Of a stretch of 64,000 nucleotides of DNA, positions 22,068 to 33,600 are shown one piece after another. The stretch is from positions 3,224,001 to 3,288,000 of the forward strand of contig JAITYX010000032.1 of NCBI GenBank assembly GCA_021018815.1, in the 5' to 3' direction. Under the pieces are notes generated by a model. That model did no database searches. It worked only from the letters and a program-made list of their open reading frames with translations, and was not told the origin of the DNA. The DNA comes from Talinum fruticosum (lineage: Eukaryota > Streptophyta > Magnoliopsida > Caryophyllales > Talinaceae). The translations under genes were made by a program, and so were the position numbers. Within the stretch, counting starts at the first letter, position 1; the number at the start of each line of letters is the position of its first letter.

Positions 22068-24883
22068 ATGGGCAATGGCATCGGCAAATTCGGCGTCTGC
22101 TTCACCGGCGGCGAGGCCTGCAGCCATCGTGACCTATACGTGCCCGTCCCATATGATGAGGGCCTGGGTCACTCATTTTGCTACGTTCGTCCCGACCCGA
22201 CCCGGATCACCCCATCCGGACCCTCCAAGATCCACTCGGAGGAGTCCGCCACTGGCTCATCGATTTTCCGGACAATCTCCGGGGCTTCCGTTTCGGCAAA
22301 CACCTCCACCACGCCGCTTTCCGCCCAGCCCGACCCTGAACCGGCTGCGGCAACCTCCGGCCCGCTCTTCGAGAGCTCCACCTCCTTCGCCGCGGTTCCC
22401 CTCCAGCCCATCCCTCGCTCCGGCCCGCTCTTCGAGGACCGCGGATTCATGTCCGGCCCTATCGAGCGCGGCTTCCTCTCCGGCCCGCTAGACCGCTCGG
22501 AACCCGTTTTCTCCGGGCCGCTGGACCGGAGCTTCTCCCACTCCCACCACGGCCGGTTCAAGCCCAGGAAGCGGAGCGGCTCGCTGATCCGAGGGCTCCG
22601 GCGGGTCATATCGAAGCTCGGGCACAGCTCCGTGGTGGCTCCGGTGAAGGGAATTGTTCTGGGCCAAGATAATTGGGTCGTCGGAGGACCCGGGCCCGAA
22701 CACAGGAAGATTGAGATGATGGGGGTTAGTGGGAGCTTGAATTTGAGCTCAGAGAACAGCTTAGAGGACATGGATTCATGGGCAAGCCAGAATCTCCAAT
22801 GGGCTCAGGGAAAAGCCGGGGAAGATCGGGTTCACGTCGTTGTTTCCGAGGAACACGGTTGGGTTTTCGTGGGGATTTATGATGGGTTCAACGGCCCTGA
22901 TGCCACCGACTTCCTCTTGTCAAATTTGTACTCCTCTGTCCAGAAAGAGCTCAAGGGTTTGTTGTGGGATGACAATTCTCGCTCAGATTCACCCTTGTCT
23001 TCCTCAGTTACATCTTCAATGCCCGCTAATTCCACCTTCAACAACTCAGATATGGAAGCCTCTCGTCGTAATAGTTGTGAATTCTCTGACCAAGAAACTT
23101 CTGCAAGTGGGGTTGGGGAATCTGACAGGAAAAGGGGAAGGAATTCAAAGACCAAGTACAGAGGGGCCGCTAAGAAGTGGCAAGAGAATCAGAGAAGGTG
23201 GAAATATGAATGGGATAGAGAAAGATCGGAGCTTGATCGCAGGTTAAAGGAGCAAAGGAATTGGAATGATTCCGATCCGGGTAGTGGTGCTGGCGGTGGC
23301 TTCAAAGCCATCAACCATGGGGAGGTGCTAAAAGCCATGTCTCGGGCTCTCAACAAGACGGAGGAGACCTACTTTGATATTGCAGATAAGATGCTCGACG
23401 AAAATCCTGAGTTGTCTTTGATGGGTTCTTGTGTTGTTGCCATGTTGATGAAAGGGGAGGATGTTTATGTCATGAATGTAGGGGATAGTAGAGCTGTTTT
23501 GGCTCAAAATAAAGACCCTGATCTTAGACTGGGTAAGATTGATCATGACTTGGAAAGAATCAATGAAGAATCATTGTATGACTTCCAAGTCTCCGATGGC
23601 GTCAAACCCAGTCTAAGAGCCTTTCAACTTACTATGGATCACAGTACTTGTGTTGAAGAGGTAAAGTACTTGCCTTTTTTTTTTTTTTTTTTAATTTTCC
23701 TTCTGGTCACCTTATCATGATGGTTTAGGCTTAAGATTTGTGTTTCTTGTTTATGATGAATTTCAGGAAGTGGTAAGGATTAAAGGTGAACATCCAGATG
23801 ATGCAGCTGCTGTTGTAAATGGCCGTGTCAAAGGTTCATTAAAGGTCACTCGAGCTTTCGGGGCTGGTTTTCTCAAACAGGTATCATTTGATTCATGTCG
23901 ATTTCATATCTTCATTGCTGTGTTTTGTAATTATGAAGTCCAGAAAACAGAAAGTGATGATATTGCAGTCAATAAAAATCAGACCAAGTTTCAAACAAAC
24001 TATAGATAAATTGCTTTGCCTGAAAAGATCAATTATTCAACCCTTGTTGGTAGGTGGTTTTAATCAAGGTTGTTCATCAATTAAGAGAAATTCAAATTGT
24101 ATGTATGTGCTGTATTCATTCTGCAGCTCCATCTGCAATTAAATTTTCCTCTCGTAGGCCACTGAACCGAATTTATTGCAGTCAATGTTATCAGACTAAG
24201 CCTGGCCAGATGAACAAATGTGAACAGATGATTTTTTCTTTATGAAATTGATAGACCTGGATAATGATGGTCATTCAGGCTGGGTCAATTTCTGATCATA
24301 TTGTTGCAACTAAAGATTTTGAGCTGAATGCTGTTATGCCATATGCACTATGGTTTAACTCGATGTGCAAGAAAAGTTTCTAACCCTTGCCGCTGACATT
24401 GAAATTCTTGCAGCCTAAATGGAACAACGCCCTTCTCGAAATGTTCAGAATAGAGTATGTTGGGACTGCGCCTTACATCAGTTGCCAACCATCCCTATAT
24501 CACCACAGATTAGGTCCAAAGGACCAATTCTTGATACTATCCTCTGACGGTCTTTATCAGTACTTCACCAACGAGGAAGCTGTTGCTGAAGTGGAGCTCT
24601 TCATCTCATTGTCGCCTGAGGGAGACCCGGCTCAACATCTGGTTGAGGAAGTCCTATTCCGTGCAGCAAAGAAAGCCGGTAAGATTTCGGACCAGTTATT
24701 GTTCAGGAATATCATTAACATTCTCATGGAGTAAAACTAGAATGCAATCTGATTCATGATTGTACAGGTATGGATTTCCATGAGTTGCTAGAAATTCCAC
24801 AAGGAGATCGGCGCAAGTACCATGATGATGTCTCCATCATCGTTATATCTTTCGAAGGAAGGATATGGAGATCATGTGTATAA
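22068..24883 (+). CDS. POLTERGEIST-like protein phosphatase 2C (PLL4/PLL5 type)
   Basis: Four exons (22068-23660, 23767-23880, 24414-24678, 24768-24883) join exactly to 695 aa. The N terminus [12 protein letters not shown] has a Gly2 suitable for myristoylation, followed by [14 protein letters not shown] and [12 protein letters not shown], both hallmarks of the POL/PLL subfamily. SGPL/SGPI repeats fill residues about 110-160. The catalytic PP2C domain starts near residue 247 ([24 protein letters not shown]) and continues with [55 protein letters not shown] and ends [20 protein letters not shown]; metal-binding Asp residues in YDGFNG, SSDG and HDD are present. The charged insert at about 350-410 is typical of the family. 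PLL phosphatases are membrane-associated Ser/Thr phosphatases; PLL4 and PLL5 act in leaf development and receptor-kinase signalling. The sequence fits PLL4/5 better than POL/PLL1. Confidence 0.95.
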
Positions 24884-27132
24884 ATAGAAGAAACTGCAAA
24901 TAGAACACTAGGTAGAGGAAGAGCAGTTCAGAAAAGAGAGGGAAAAGGCATATATTCAGGCAAAATTTTCTCATCTCAATCGAGTTTTTTCATGATCACA
25001 CAGAAGGCAGTCCCAAATACAAGCTCAGCAAGGAAAGGTTGGAGATATAAATGTAGTGAGAGGGTGATAGGAAATGTATAGAGGTACAAAAATGTAGTGG
25101 TTATGTTGAGGGTAACCATCAGTTAATATACAGACACAAATGTAATTTTTGAATAAATTTCATTCAGCTATCAATATAAAATTTTGTCTGTCATCTTGAA
25201 TATACATCTTTAAGCATTTGCAGTCGGATACTGATCAAGATTGTTGACCTTTCCAAATTCCACTGAATATTTCCTGTTTTGGTAGAACAGTTTTTGCATA
25301 ATTAGAAAGTAGAAACCATCTTCTGGCCCCCTCCCTCTCTCCCCTCTTTATTCTTCAACGAGACAAAAAGATAGGAGTTGAATTTTCACCACTTTGGCAT
25401 TTGTGGGTCTTTCCTGTTTTGTGTAAAACAAACAGAGAAACTTTGACTTTGTTTTCTTTTTTTACACGGGAACTAACAGTGTAAAAGAAGTCATCAATTG
25501 AGGGTATCTAAAAGTCAGAATTCTGATTACAGAGTCAAATTCTTCATAATTCTCTCCAATTCTTTAAATATTGATAGATGAATCGAAATCTTTTCCGGAT
25601 TAAATATAAATGACACATTAGCGGAACATTTTAATGTGAAACCCGACAAACAAATGACTTAATTTTTCCATTTGTCTGTAATCGCCTTCCTCAAATCTTC
25701 CTCCACTAGAATATTACCACGTATTAAGAGAGCTTTTCAAGTTTTTTTCTAGTGGATAAATTCATGCAAAAAATTTGAAAAAGTACTTTGAAAATTGTAG
25801 ACCTAAAACTGTACAAGGTAGTAGAGGTTGGTGGAATAGTGAGGGAAATCAAGTTAGGGTTGCCTAAAGAACAGGGAAAGGGTCTCCTCCTCCTTTGTCC
25901 CTCCAACTCCAAACTAACTTCCAAATGATGAAATTAATGCATTTGCAGTAGAAGTGAGAAAATGAGAGAGGGAACTTATGAATCTGATCAAGTCAACCTC
26001 ATTCCAAAAAAAAAAAAAAAAAAATTGTCATTCACTTCAATTCAATCAAATTCAGAACCACAAATATCAGTGGCCAGACTACATTTAAAGCTTATGATTT
26101 TATCCAGCTGAATTCCAGATCCTTTATTTTTGTACTTCTCTTTTGCCCTTTTTATTTTTTTTAAATTTTTTTCCCTCCCACTTCATTGGCTGACCAACTA
26201 TATTATTGTCGGCCTCACTCATATATTTCAATTTTGTGGCTGCCCACCCTCATTTTTTTCCTTATTTAGGAACTTAAAATTGCACCTTTTCCAAACATGT
26301 TAGCTAGTAGTTAAGTTAAGACAATTTATATTTATTCAGGTAAGACGGGCACCTGTTAATTAATTGTGATTAATTTATTTTAATTTTTAATCTCTAAATC
26401 ATCCTTTTTCAAAAAAAAAATTACATACTTTTATTTAATAGGGTCACATCATATCATTTAGAATGATTGTTTGTTTAATAATATCATTCATCCACCCCCA
26501 AACAAAGAAAAGAAAAACCAAAGGGTCCTCTGGCTTTTGATTTAAACCAATCAGTTTTGATTTTTCCTTATAGGTCCTTTTCATAGAGTGTAATGAGTCG
26601 CTCAATTAGTAAAATATTTGAAAGTTGTTATCAGAAATTAAGGTTCAACTCTTGTCTATATACCTTATTCGTGCCAGACAAAAAGGTAGGGTGTGGAGAG
26701 CCACATCGACAAGGCCCACCAATGGATCTGTGGAGGGAGCATGTAGGCTTGGGCTTTGAATTGGGCCAAGCCCAGTTGTGACCAAACTGCAATCATGTTT
26801 AGTTCAGCCTAATAAGAAAGTCATGATAAGTACTGAATTAGGTTACACATCAAGTTGGCAAGAAAAGAGGGATAAATTTAATAAATGATAATCTGCCTTC
26901 CCATGAAAAGAATATAATTTTTACAATCGAAATGAAATTTAACTCTATAAATTAAAAACTAACTTTCTTAACACCAAATGTTTGGATTTCTGAGTTTAAC
27001 TGTTATTTTTTTTAAAAATGAGTCTAACTGTTTTTTTTATTTTATTTAAATAACATAGTTTGAGGAAGAGATCCACAAATTCGTCATATTTCTTTTCGCA
27101 ATTTGAAATAGATGTTGAGAATGATATATCAG
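24884..27132. other. PLL 3' UTR and intergenic region
   Basis: The first few hundred bases are probable 3' UTR. Beyond that is AT-rich DNA with poly-A at about 26006-26024 and no recognised gene. A SINE candidate is listed separately. Confidence 0.5.
26593..26690 (+). mobile_element. Possible tRNA-derived SINE fragment
   Basis: GAGTCGCTCAATTAGTA resembles an internal RNA polymerase III A box, and about 50 bp later GGTTCAACTCT resembles a B box (consensus GGTTCGANTCC). I could not define a 3' tail or target-site duplication, so this is tentative. Confidence 0.3.
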
Positions 27133-27786
27133 TAGGGATGTCAACGGGCGGGATTACCCACCTCGCCGGGCCCCGCCCCGAACGGGGAACGGGACGGGGA
27201 CGGGGAAATTCCCCCGAGCGGGGACGGGGACGGGGACGGGGTCGGGAAAATCCTGGCCCTGTTCCCCGCCCCCGTCCCCTTTTTTAAAAAATAATAATAA
27301 AATTAGGGATATATTTATAATTTCCCTTCCCCAAAATCCTAACTATAAAAGCTAATCTCCTCTCTCTCCTCGGTCCTCTCAGCCTCCTCTGCTCGGATGC
27401 TCTCTCTCTCTCCTCCCTCTCGGTGTCTCTCCCTCTCACCGTCTCTCCCTCTCGCTGGCTGTTCCGTCTCCCTCTCGCCGTCGCCGTGCTCTCTCTCTCT
27501 CCTCCCTCTCGCCATCGCGGTGCTCTCTCTCTCTCTCTCCTCCCTCTCGCCGTCGCGGTGCTCTCTCTCCTCCCTGCCGTGCTCTCTCTCCTCCCTCTCG
27601 CCGCGCTCTCTCTCCTCGGTGGAGGGGGAAGCGGGCCCCGGTGGAGATTGGGTACCCGGCGGGGGCGGGGACGGGGGCAAAACCATCCCCGCAGCGGGGA
27701 CAGGGGCGGGGGTGGGAGGCGGAGGGAGGAGCGGGGACGGGGCGGGGAGTGTCCCCCGGCCCCTACCCGCCCCGTTGCCATACCTA
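27133..27786. mobile_element. Non-autonomous hAT-type element with GC-rich core, 654 bp
   Basis: The left end TAGGGATGTCAACGGGCGGG pairs with the right end CCCGTTGCCATACCTA (inverted). Perfect 8-bp direct repeats TATATCAG flank it (27125-27132 and 27787-27794). The termini match the widespread plant hAT type 'TAGGGATGTCAACGGGC'. The sub-terminal parts are dense GGGGACGGGGAC repeats on the left and GGGGGCGGGGACGGGG on the right, and the interior carries a pyrimidine-rich minisatellite. Long ORFs on both strands here are low-complexity artefacts, not genes. Confidence 0.88.
27391..27620. repeat. Pyrimidine-rich minisatellite inside the hAT element
   Basis: Imperfect tandem units of about 30-40 bp built from CTCTCTCTCCTCCCTCTCGCCGT / CGCGGTGCTCTC. 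This strand-asymmetric array accounts for the Arg/Ser-rich ORFs here. Confidence 0.85.
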
Positions 27787-27794
27787 TATATCAG

Positions 27795-28913
27795 TCCGAC
27801 ATGAAAGGCTACACGTGAATCTTCAAATGCCATTGGAAAGCCTTTTGTGTCACCTTTAGTTAGATAGTTCACCCCGAAAGCAACAAATATAGGCAACAAG
27901 AAAACAAAACAACGCCAACACTAAAATCCTATGCAATTAAAGAAATTAGTTGGATAATGGGATCTATAAATCTGACAATTTGAAAGACAAATCTTAGAAT
28001 AAAAAGTGAAAAGCAAACAACTAAAATATAAACTAAGTAAAAAGAAACAAATACATGGACCAAGGGTAATAGGGAGAGCTGCTAAGATTTGAAGTTGAAA
28101 TATCTCTCACTTAAAAAGCTTGGATACCATATTTAAAAACCAATCGAACCAAAACTTAAACTTATCGTTGAAGGTATAGGAATAGATTTATACTCTAACA
28201 AATAGTTTCATGAGACGGGTCATATTATATCTTTTATTTTTAGGAATGTATAGATTTTTGTTATAGAGAGAAAGTGCCCAATAAAAGAAATATATGTACT
28301 TATAGTTGGAGATATCCTTTGAGTTTCTTCTAAAGTATGGCCGGCTAAAACAAATCACTTTAAATAATTCTTTTAATACTTACAATTCAAATCATCGATT
28401 TCCAAGGAGATAAATAAACGGTTGCTAATGAGACAAATTAAATTTTCTGTCACAAATTGACTATTTAGTTTTTACGGATTATCATATTGTCTTATCATAA
28501 GCACATATTTAATATGAAAATCAACATTAATTGGTCATATTCTAAAAAAGAAAGGAAAAAAGTAACATCAATTGAGTTTTTTTTTTAACAGTTAAAATAT
28601 TAGTGGACTTAAATAGGAGTTATAAAACCAACCATTCAACTAAATTAAACCAGGTGATTATGCAAATCCAAAGGCCAACAAAGAAAGTAGGTATTGAATA
28701 AGTCCACTTCCCTCCCAGAAGCAGTGGATTAGTTGCAAAAACTTCGCGATCTCACTTGCTGATGTCAACTCTGCTAATTCACCATCACTAATCCATCATC
28801 ATTAATTTCCCTTAATTTTGTGTTAACATTTTTCTTTTCTGTGCCTTTTTCCCTTGGCGCTGAGTATAACTGGTATTTATTTTTCATTTCTGACAATCCT
28901 TGAACAAAACAGA
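27795..28913. other. Spacer upstream of the ENTH gene
   Basis: AT-rich spacer with no recognised gene. From about 28650 it is likely promoter and 5' UTR of the ENTH gene. Confidence 0.5.
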
Positions 28914-30304
28914 ATGTCTATCTTAGGTCTTTCCAGCACCCAAATGATCAACCATATGAACAGCAACTCCTTCTTTGAACTCAGAAAACAAGCTTATTTT
29001 TACATCAAGGACAAGATCAAAACTGCTAGATTGGCTCTTACTGATGTCACTCCTGCCCAGCTGTAAGATCTTCCTTCTTCTTCTTCTTCTTCTTCTTCAT
29101 TATTATTATCGTCGTCGTCGTCATTTTCCGAGCTTTCGGAAATCAAACCTCATGAGAATATTTCTTGGGTATTTTGAAAGGCTGACAGAAGAAGCAACAT
29201 ATGGTGATCCATGGGCACCCGACCCTCGTACTCTTGCATTAATATCACGGTCTGCCTTCGAGATCGATGATTATTGGAGGATTGTGGACATCCTGCATCT
29301 CAAGTATGTTTGCTAATCATCTTGTTCATCTCTCTTATAAGTTCATGCAATCCGCCCTTCTGACATGTTGAGTTTCTTCTGTCTTTTGGTTTGTTTCCAG
29401 ACTATCAAAGTTTGACAGGAAAAATTGGAGGGCATCTTACAATGCATTGATAGTACTCGAGCACCTACTGATTCACGGGCCAAAGAGTGTTGCCGATGAA
29501 TTCCAAACGGACATGCCCACTATCCAGAGTATGCAAAATTTCCAGCATGTTGATGAAAAGGGGTTAGTAAATTCTCGGTCTTGACTTGTTTTCCCCTCCC
29601 TGAACATATGGTCAAACTATGCTCTCAAAAGTTTTCGTCAGAAATTTTCTAATCATACAAGAAGGGAAAAAAATTAATACCCCGAGAGTCCATCCTAGGT
29701 GGGATGTGGGGGTCAAATGTAACAACTTTAGCCTTGACTTGTAGAGAACAAAGTAAACATACGGATCAATGACGAAAAATGACTTGGAGCATTGATATAC
29801 AGATTTAACTGGGGGCTTGCTGTGAGTAAGAAATCAGAGAGAGTACTGAAGCTGCTTGAGAAGGGGCCTTTACTCTATGAAGAAAGAGACCGTGCTCGTA
29901 AGCTAACGAGAGAAATAAAAGGGTTTGGCAGTTTTTCTGGGAAGTCAACCTCCCATCTCCAGGAATCATCACCTGGACTTGGGAGGAGCCATTCCCAGTG
30001 TAATTTGCATGGCAATGGAGAAAATATGTTTGAATCAGATGGTCAATATCAATCGCAAGTAATATATCTAAATGATGAGATGAAGGGTGAGAGGTCTAAT
30101 ATTGTGAAGAGGTCTCCAAAGGCAAACCGAGCAGCAAGAGACAATACAGAAACAGGAGATTTGCATTCATGGAGTAGTAGTAATACTGAGGGAAATTCAC
30201 TTCTCTGTGAGACTGAGGCGTCAATAAAACAGGAAGATCATCCTTTCAATGATACTGAGAAACACGGCACAGTTTCATTGCTTGCCGCTAAAAAAGATGA
30301 ATAG
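28914..30304 (+). CDS. ENTH-domain (epsin-like) protein
   Basis: Four exons (28914-29062, 29181-29303, 29401-29562, 29803-30304) join in frame to 311 aa. Residues about 18-155 form an ENTH domain: FFELRKQAYFYIKDKIK, ARLALTDVTPAQLLTEEAT, DPRTLALISRSAFEIDDYW, LSKFDRKNWRASYNALIVLE, HLLIHGPKSVADEF, HVDEKGFNWGLAVSKK, LLEKGPLLYEERDRARKL. ENTH domains bind phosphoinositides at clathrin-coated membranes. The C-terminal half (from about 165) is polar, Ser/Asn-rich and probably disordered, with no obvious clathrin-box or NPF motifs, shorter than classical epsins. The best match I recall is the short Arabidopsis ENTH/VHS group (AT3G46540). ATG 28914 is chosen; two further in-frame ATGs follow within 15 codons. 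The third donor (GG|GTTAGT) is set by codon phase with the next exon. Confidence 0.92.
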
Positions 30305-30674
30305 GGGGCTCACAAATCTAGTTTTTGTACCATAATTACAGGTTCTTTTTTTGGGGGTGGGGGTATAGTACAAATCAATGGCATCAGATTGTGATTTCTG
30401 TTTGATATTTCAATGTCACTGGAACACTGATGACTACAAGGCTAATTGCATCATCTGCACCACTGGTACAGAAGATGTAATTCTGTATTTTATATTGCTT
30501 ACTATTACAATTTTCTCCTCTCCCCCCCAAAAAACAAAAAACATTTAGATGCTTCAACCATGAACAGGACTTTCAAATACAAAAATGTGGTTGATCGCAT
30601 CATACAAATAAAAAACCTAGCTAATAAATACATCTGTACAAGGAGGTGACGAACTGTACGAGCACAAACAATGC
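30305..30674. other. Convergent spacer between the ENTH and U-box genes
   Basis: Probable overlapping 3' UTRs of two convergent genes. A short C-run/poly-A patch lies near 30525-30540. No gene seen. Confidence 0.5.
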
Positions 30675-33600
30675 TCAACATCTACAAAGCCATTCCTGAA
30701 TCGCAAGCCTCAATGAATGATTTGGGGTGAGATGCAGGTGATCCAATCTCAAATTGGTCATTGGTGAAGCTTCCGGCCGATTTCTAACCACTCCCGAATG
30801 GCTTCTCCCTCATAGGTGAACCCATCTGCCGCTACTTGAGGGTCGCACATGATCTCCTGAAAATCAAACCTCACTAAGTTAATCAAATGTTTAAGGTTGC
30901 CAGATATGCTCCTAAATGGCTCCCAGTTCCATTTAATGAAAGAAGCAGGTAGCCTAATTGCTCCATTTTCATTTTTCTTTTTTTTTTTCTTGAGGGGTTT
31001 CGGGGATGGGGTTTGGGCTTAGCATGCTGAAGAAGATGGATTTACAGATGTTGCCACCTTGACACAAGAATCAATTAGATGCAAGTTTTGTGATTTGTCA
31101 TTGAATTGCTTATAGTTCATCACTTGGAGATGGTGACTCCAGAAAGTTCTCATTATTATCAAAATTAAAACTAACTGAACCTAAAAGCTGCAAAATCAAG
31201 ACATGTCAACTAAATGCTTACGAAGACTGCCTCTTCACCAGAACTTTTACGGTTCAGGATGCCCCCAAACCACCCACCCCCTCCCAGAAAAAGAAATTAG
31301 TAACTTCGTCTAGGATCTGAATGGGAGAAGCTTGGCTCAAAAGCCATCTTATAAAATAATGAACTCCTAGAGCGACCGAGCAAATTATTAACTGGTCATG
31401 GTACCTAGACTGTTTTGGATTCATGTTCGATCTCCCTTAAGATGCAAAACTTGATGAATTCAAGATTACCCAGCAAACTAAGCTGTACTTGATGATAAGC
31501 GATTTGGCATCACTAACCTGAAGGATGGGGCACAGGAAAAATGACGGCACTTGCCGCTCTTCTGAAATATGTAGCTGTTGCAGCTCTTTCACCAGAGAGG
31601 GTGTCAGCTCTGGCCTATCCCGACTGTTTTGTTCACAGAACCTCAAAGCTACATCTGCCAACTTTTCCGCCACAAATTGTCCCCAGTGCCCCGCGGAGGT
31701 ATCCAGGATTGAAGATAACTTCCCAGAAGACACCGCTTTACGGACATTAACAACCAATCCAACTGGAGGTTGTCCAGTGAGTAACTGCAGTATGACAATG
31801 CCAAAGGAGTACAGATCAGATTTTGGAGACAATTTTCCAGTTCTATGATATTCTGGGTCTGTATATGGAAAGGCGCCCTGGGGTTCAGGATATCGGCGGT
31901 AACTAGAACAACAGAGGGCTTCCTCTGAAAGCAGCCTAGAGATCCCAAAATCACAAATCTTGCAGTGTAGATCAGAATCAAGAAGGATGTTTTCAGGTTT
32001 CAGATCACCATGGACAATCTTTACAGGATAAGAAGTATGAAGAAATAAAAGGGCTGTTGAGATCTCTGAGATGATTCTAGCTCGGATCTTCCATGAAAGA
32101 GGTGCAACATTGCTTTTGTAGAAAAGATGACACTGAAGGGGCCCATTGGGTACGTAATCAAATACAAGGGACCAGGCCTCTGGGCATGCGCCAATCAAAT
32201 TCACTAAATGTGGGTGCCGTAGCTTTCCTAGGATTTGAACCTGCATCATGAAAAGTTAAATTAATAACTGAGCCTTTTCAGTATATTATAAAGGGAAAGG
32301 CAAACAAGCAGCTGTCGAAAAGTTTCAGAGCTATGCTTCAATTAATTACTTCCCCATAGGAGATAAACTACAGCTAACAACATGAGAGTCCCTAACGTTA
32401 TGATAGATTCTTAGAATGAATCTGCATTGACAGCTAGAGGAAGATAAAATAGCTAAGCCAACATATTGACTCACGTCATTGTCTGTAACACAAATCCAAT
32501 GCAAGAAAGGGATTGACATCGTGGTTGTGATGGTCTCATAGACTACCAATGTCATTTAAAACTAGCATGCATTTCACAAAAGGTGTCTCTGCATGTGTAT
32601 GCATATGCATGTCCTGGGAAAATTAACAAGACGAGAATAGACCTGTTTCTGAAATTGTGATGGACCTTGGATGTTATGTGCTGGCAACCTTTGTATGGAA
32701 ACTGTTCTGTTTAGCAGTTCTCCCTTATAAATACATCCATATCCGCCCTCAACAATCTTGAAGCTGTCTGAAAAATTGCATGTCGCATTCTGCAGATCAA
32801 ATAGAGAAAACTCCACTAACTCAGGCACATTGTCCAACAACCCTGTATGCCCATTTCGGCTTGTACCAACAGTTTGCCTTCGAGTTCTCCACCTCTCAAG
32901 CCAAAGCTCAGCTTCCGTTTTTTGCTTTTGAATCCGCATTTTTCCTGCCGAAGACTTGCAATGCTAACTTGGACGAGTTTTAACTCCCCAGTTGCTTCAT
33001 TACACCGGTGGTTGGCCTCCTGGACACGGCTGTCAAGGACAGCTACATTCCGCATGGTCTTCTGGAGTTCTCCTGTTAGTTTGAGCCTCTCCTCCAAAAG
33101 CCTTTCTTGTTCCTGCATCATGCTCCTTAGAGCATCTTCAGCTTCCTTCCTAACTTTAGCTTCATATTTATAAGCAGACTCAATCTCTTTCACCTGAGGG
33201 AACAAAAAACAAAAAAGAACTCTGCCAATAAGTGAAATATAACACATAATGACATGAAAACCCATGGTATCCCTTAATTAGCATCATGCCAATGCAGTGA
33301 CAAGCAAGAAGTCCAGTTTGTAGTTATTTCATCTAGAAATCAAAGTAAAATAGGCCAATTTGTTATGTTCCAAAATATTCTCCATCCTTCGTCATTAGAT
33401 TATTTCACTTTCCACTTAATAATCATACAACCAACTATCTATCAAAAGCATCTCACTGAAATCAAGCCCATTTAAGAGCAAAGTATTATTTGGGATGAAG
33501 CAAAAACAGCAGCGTACAAGCAGAACTATCAACACATAGGAGCTCAACACTATTCAATATTATCAGGAATTTAAGTTGATGGTGAATAAATTACATAAAC

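Noticed and set aside
22181..22771. 196-codon antisense ORF opposite PLL exon 1
   Set aside because: Shadow of a GC-rich coding exon; no family match.
27284..27899. Long ORFs (135-186 codons) on both strands, Arg/Ser/Pro-rich
   Set aside because: They lie wholly in the GC-rich hAT element and its minisatellite; repeats without stops create open frames on both strands.
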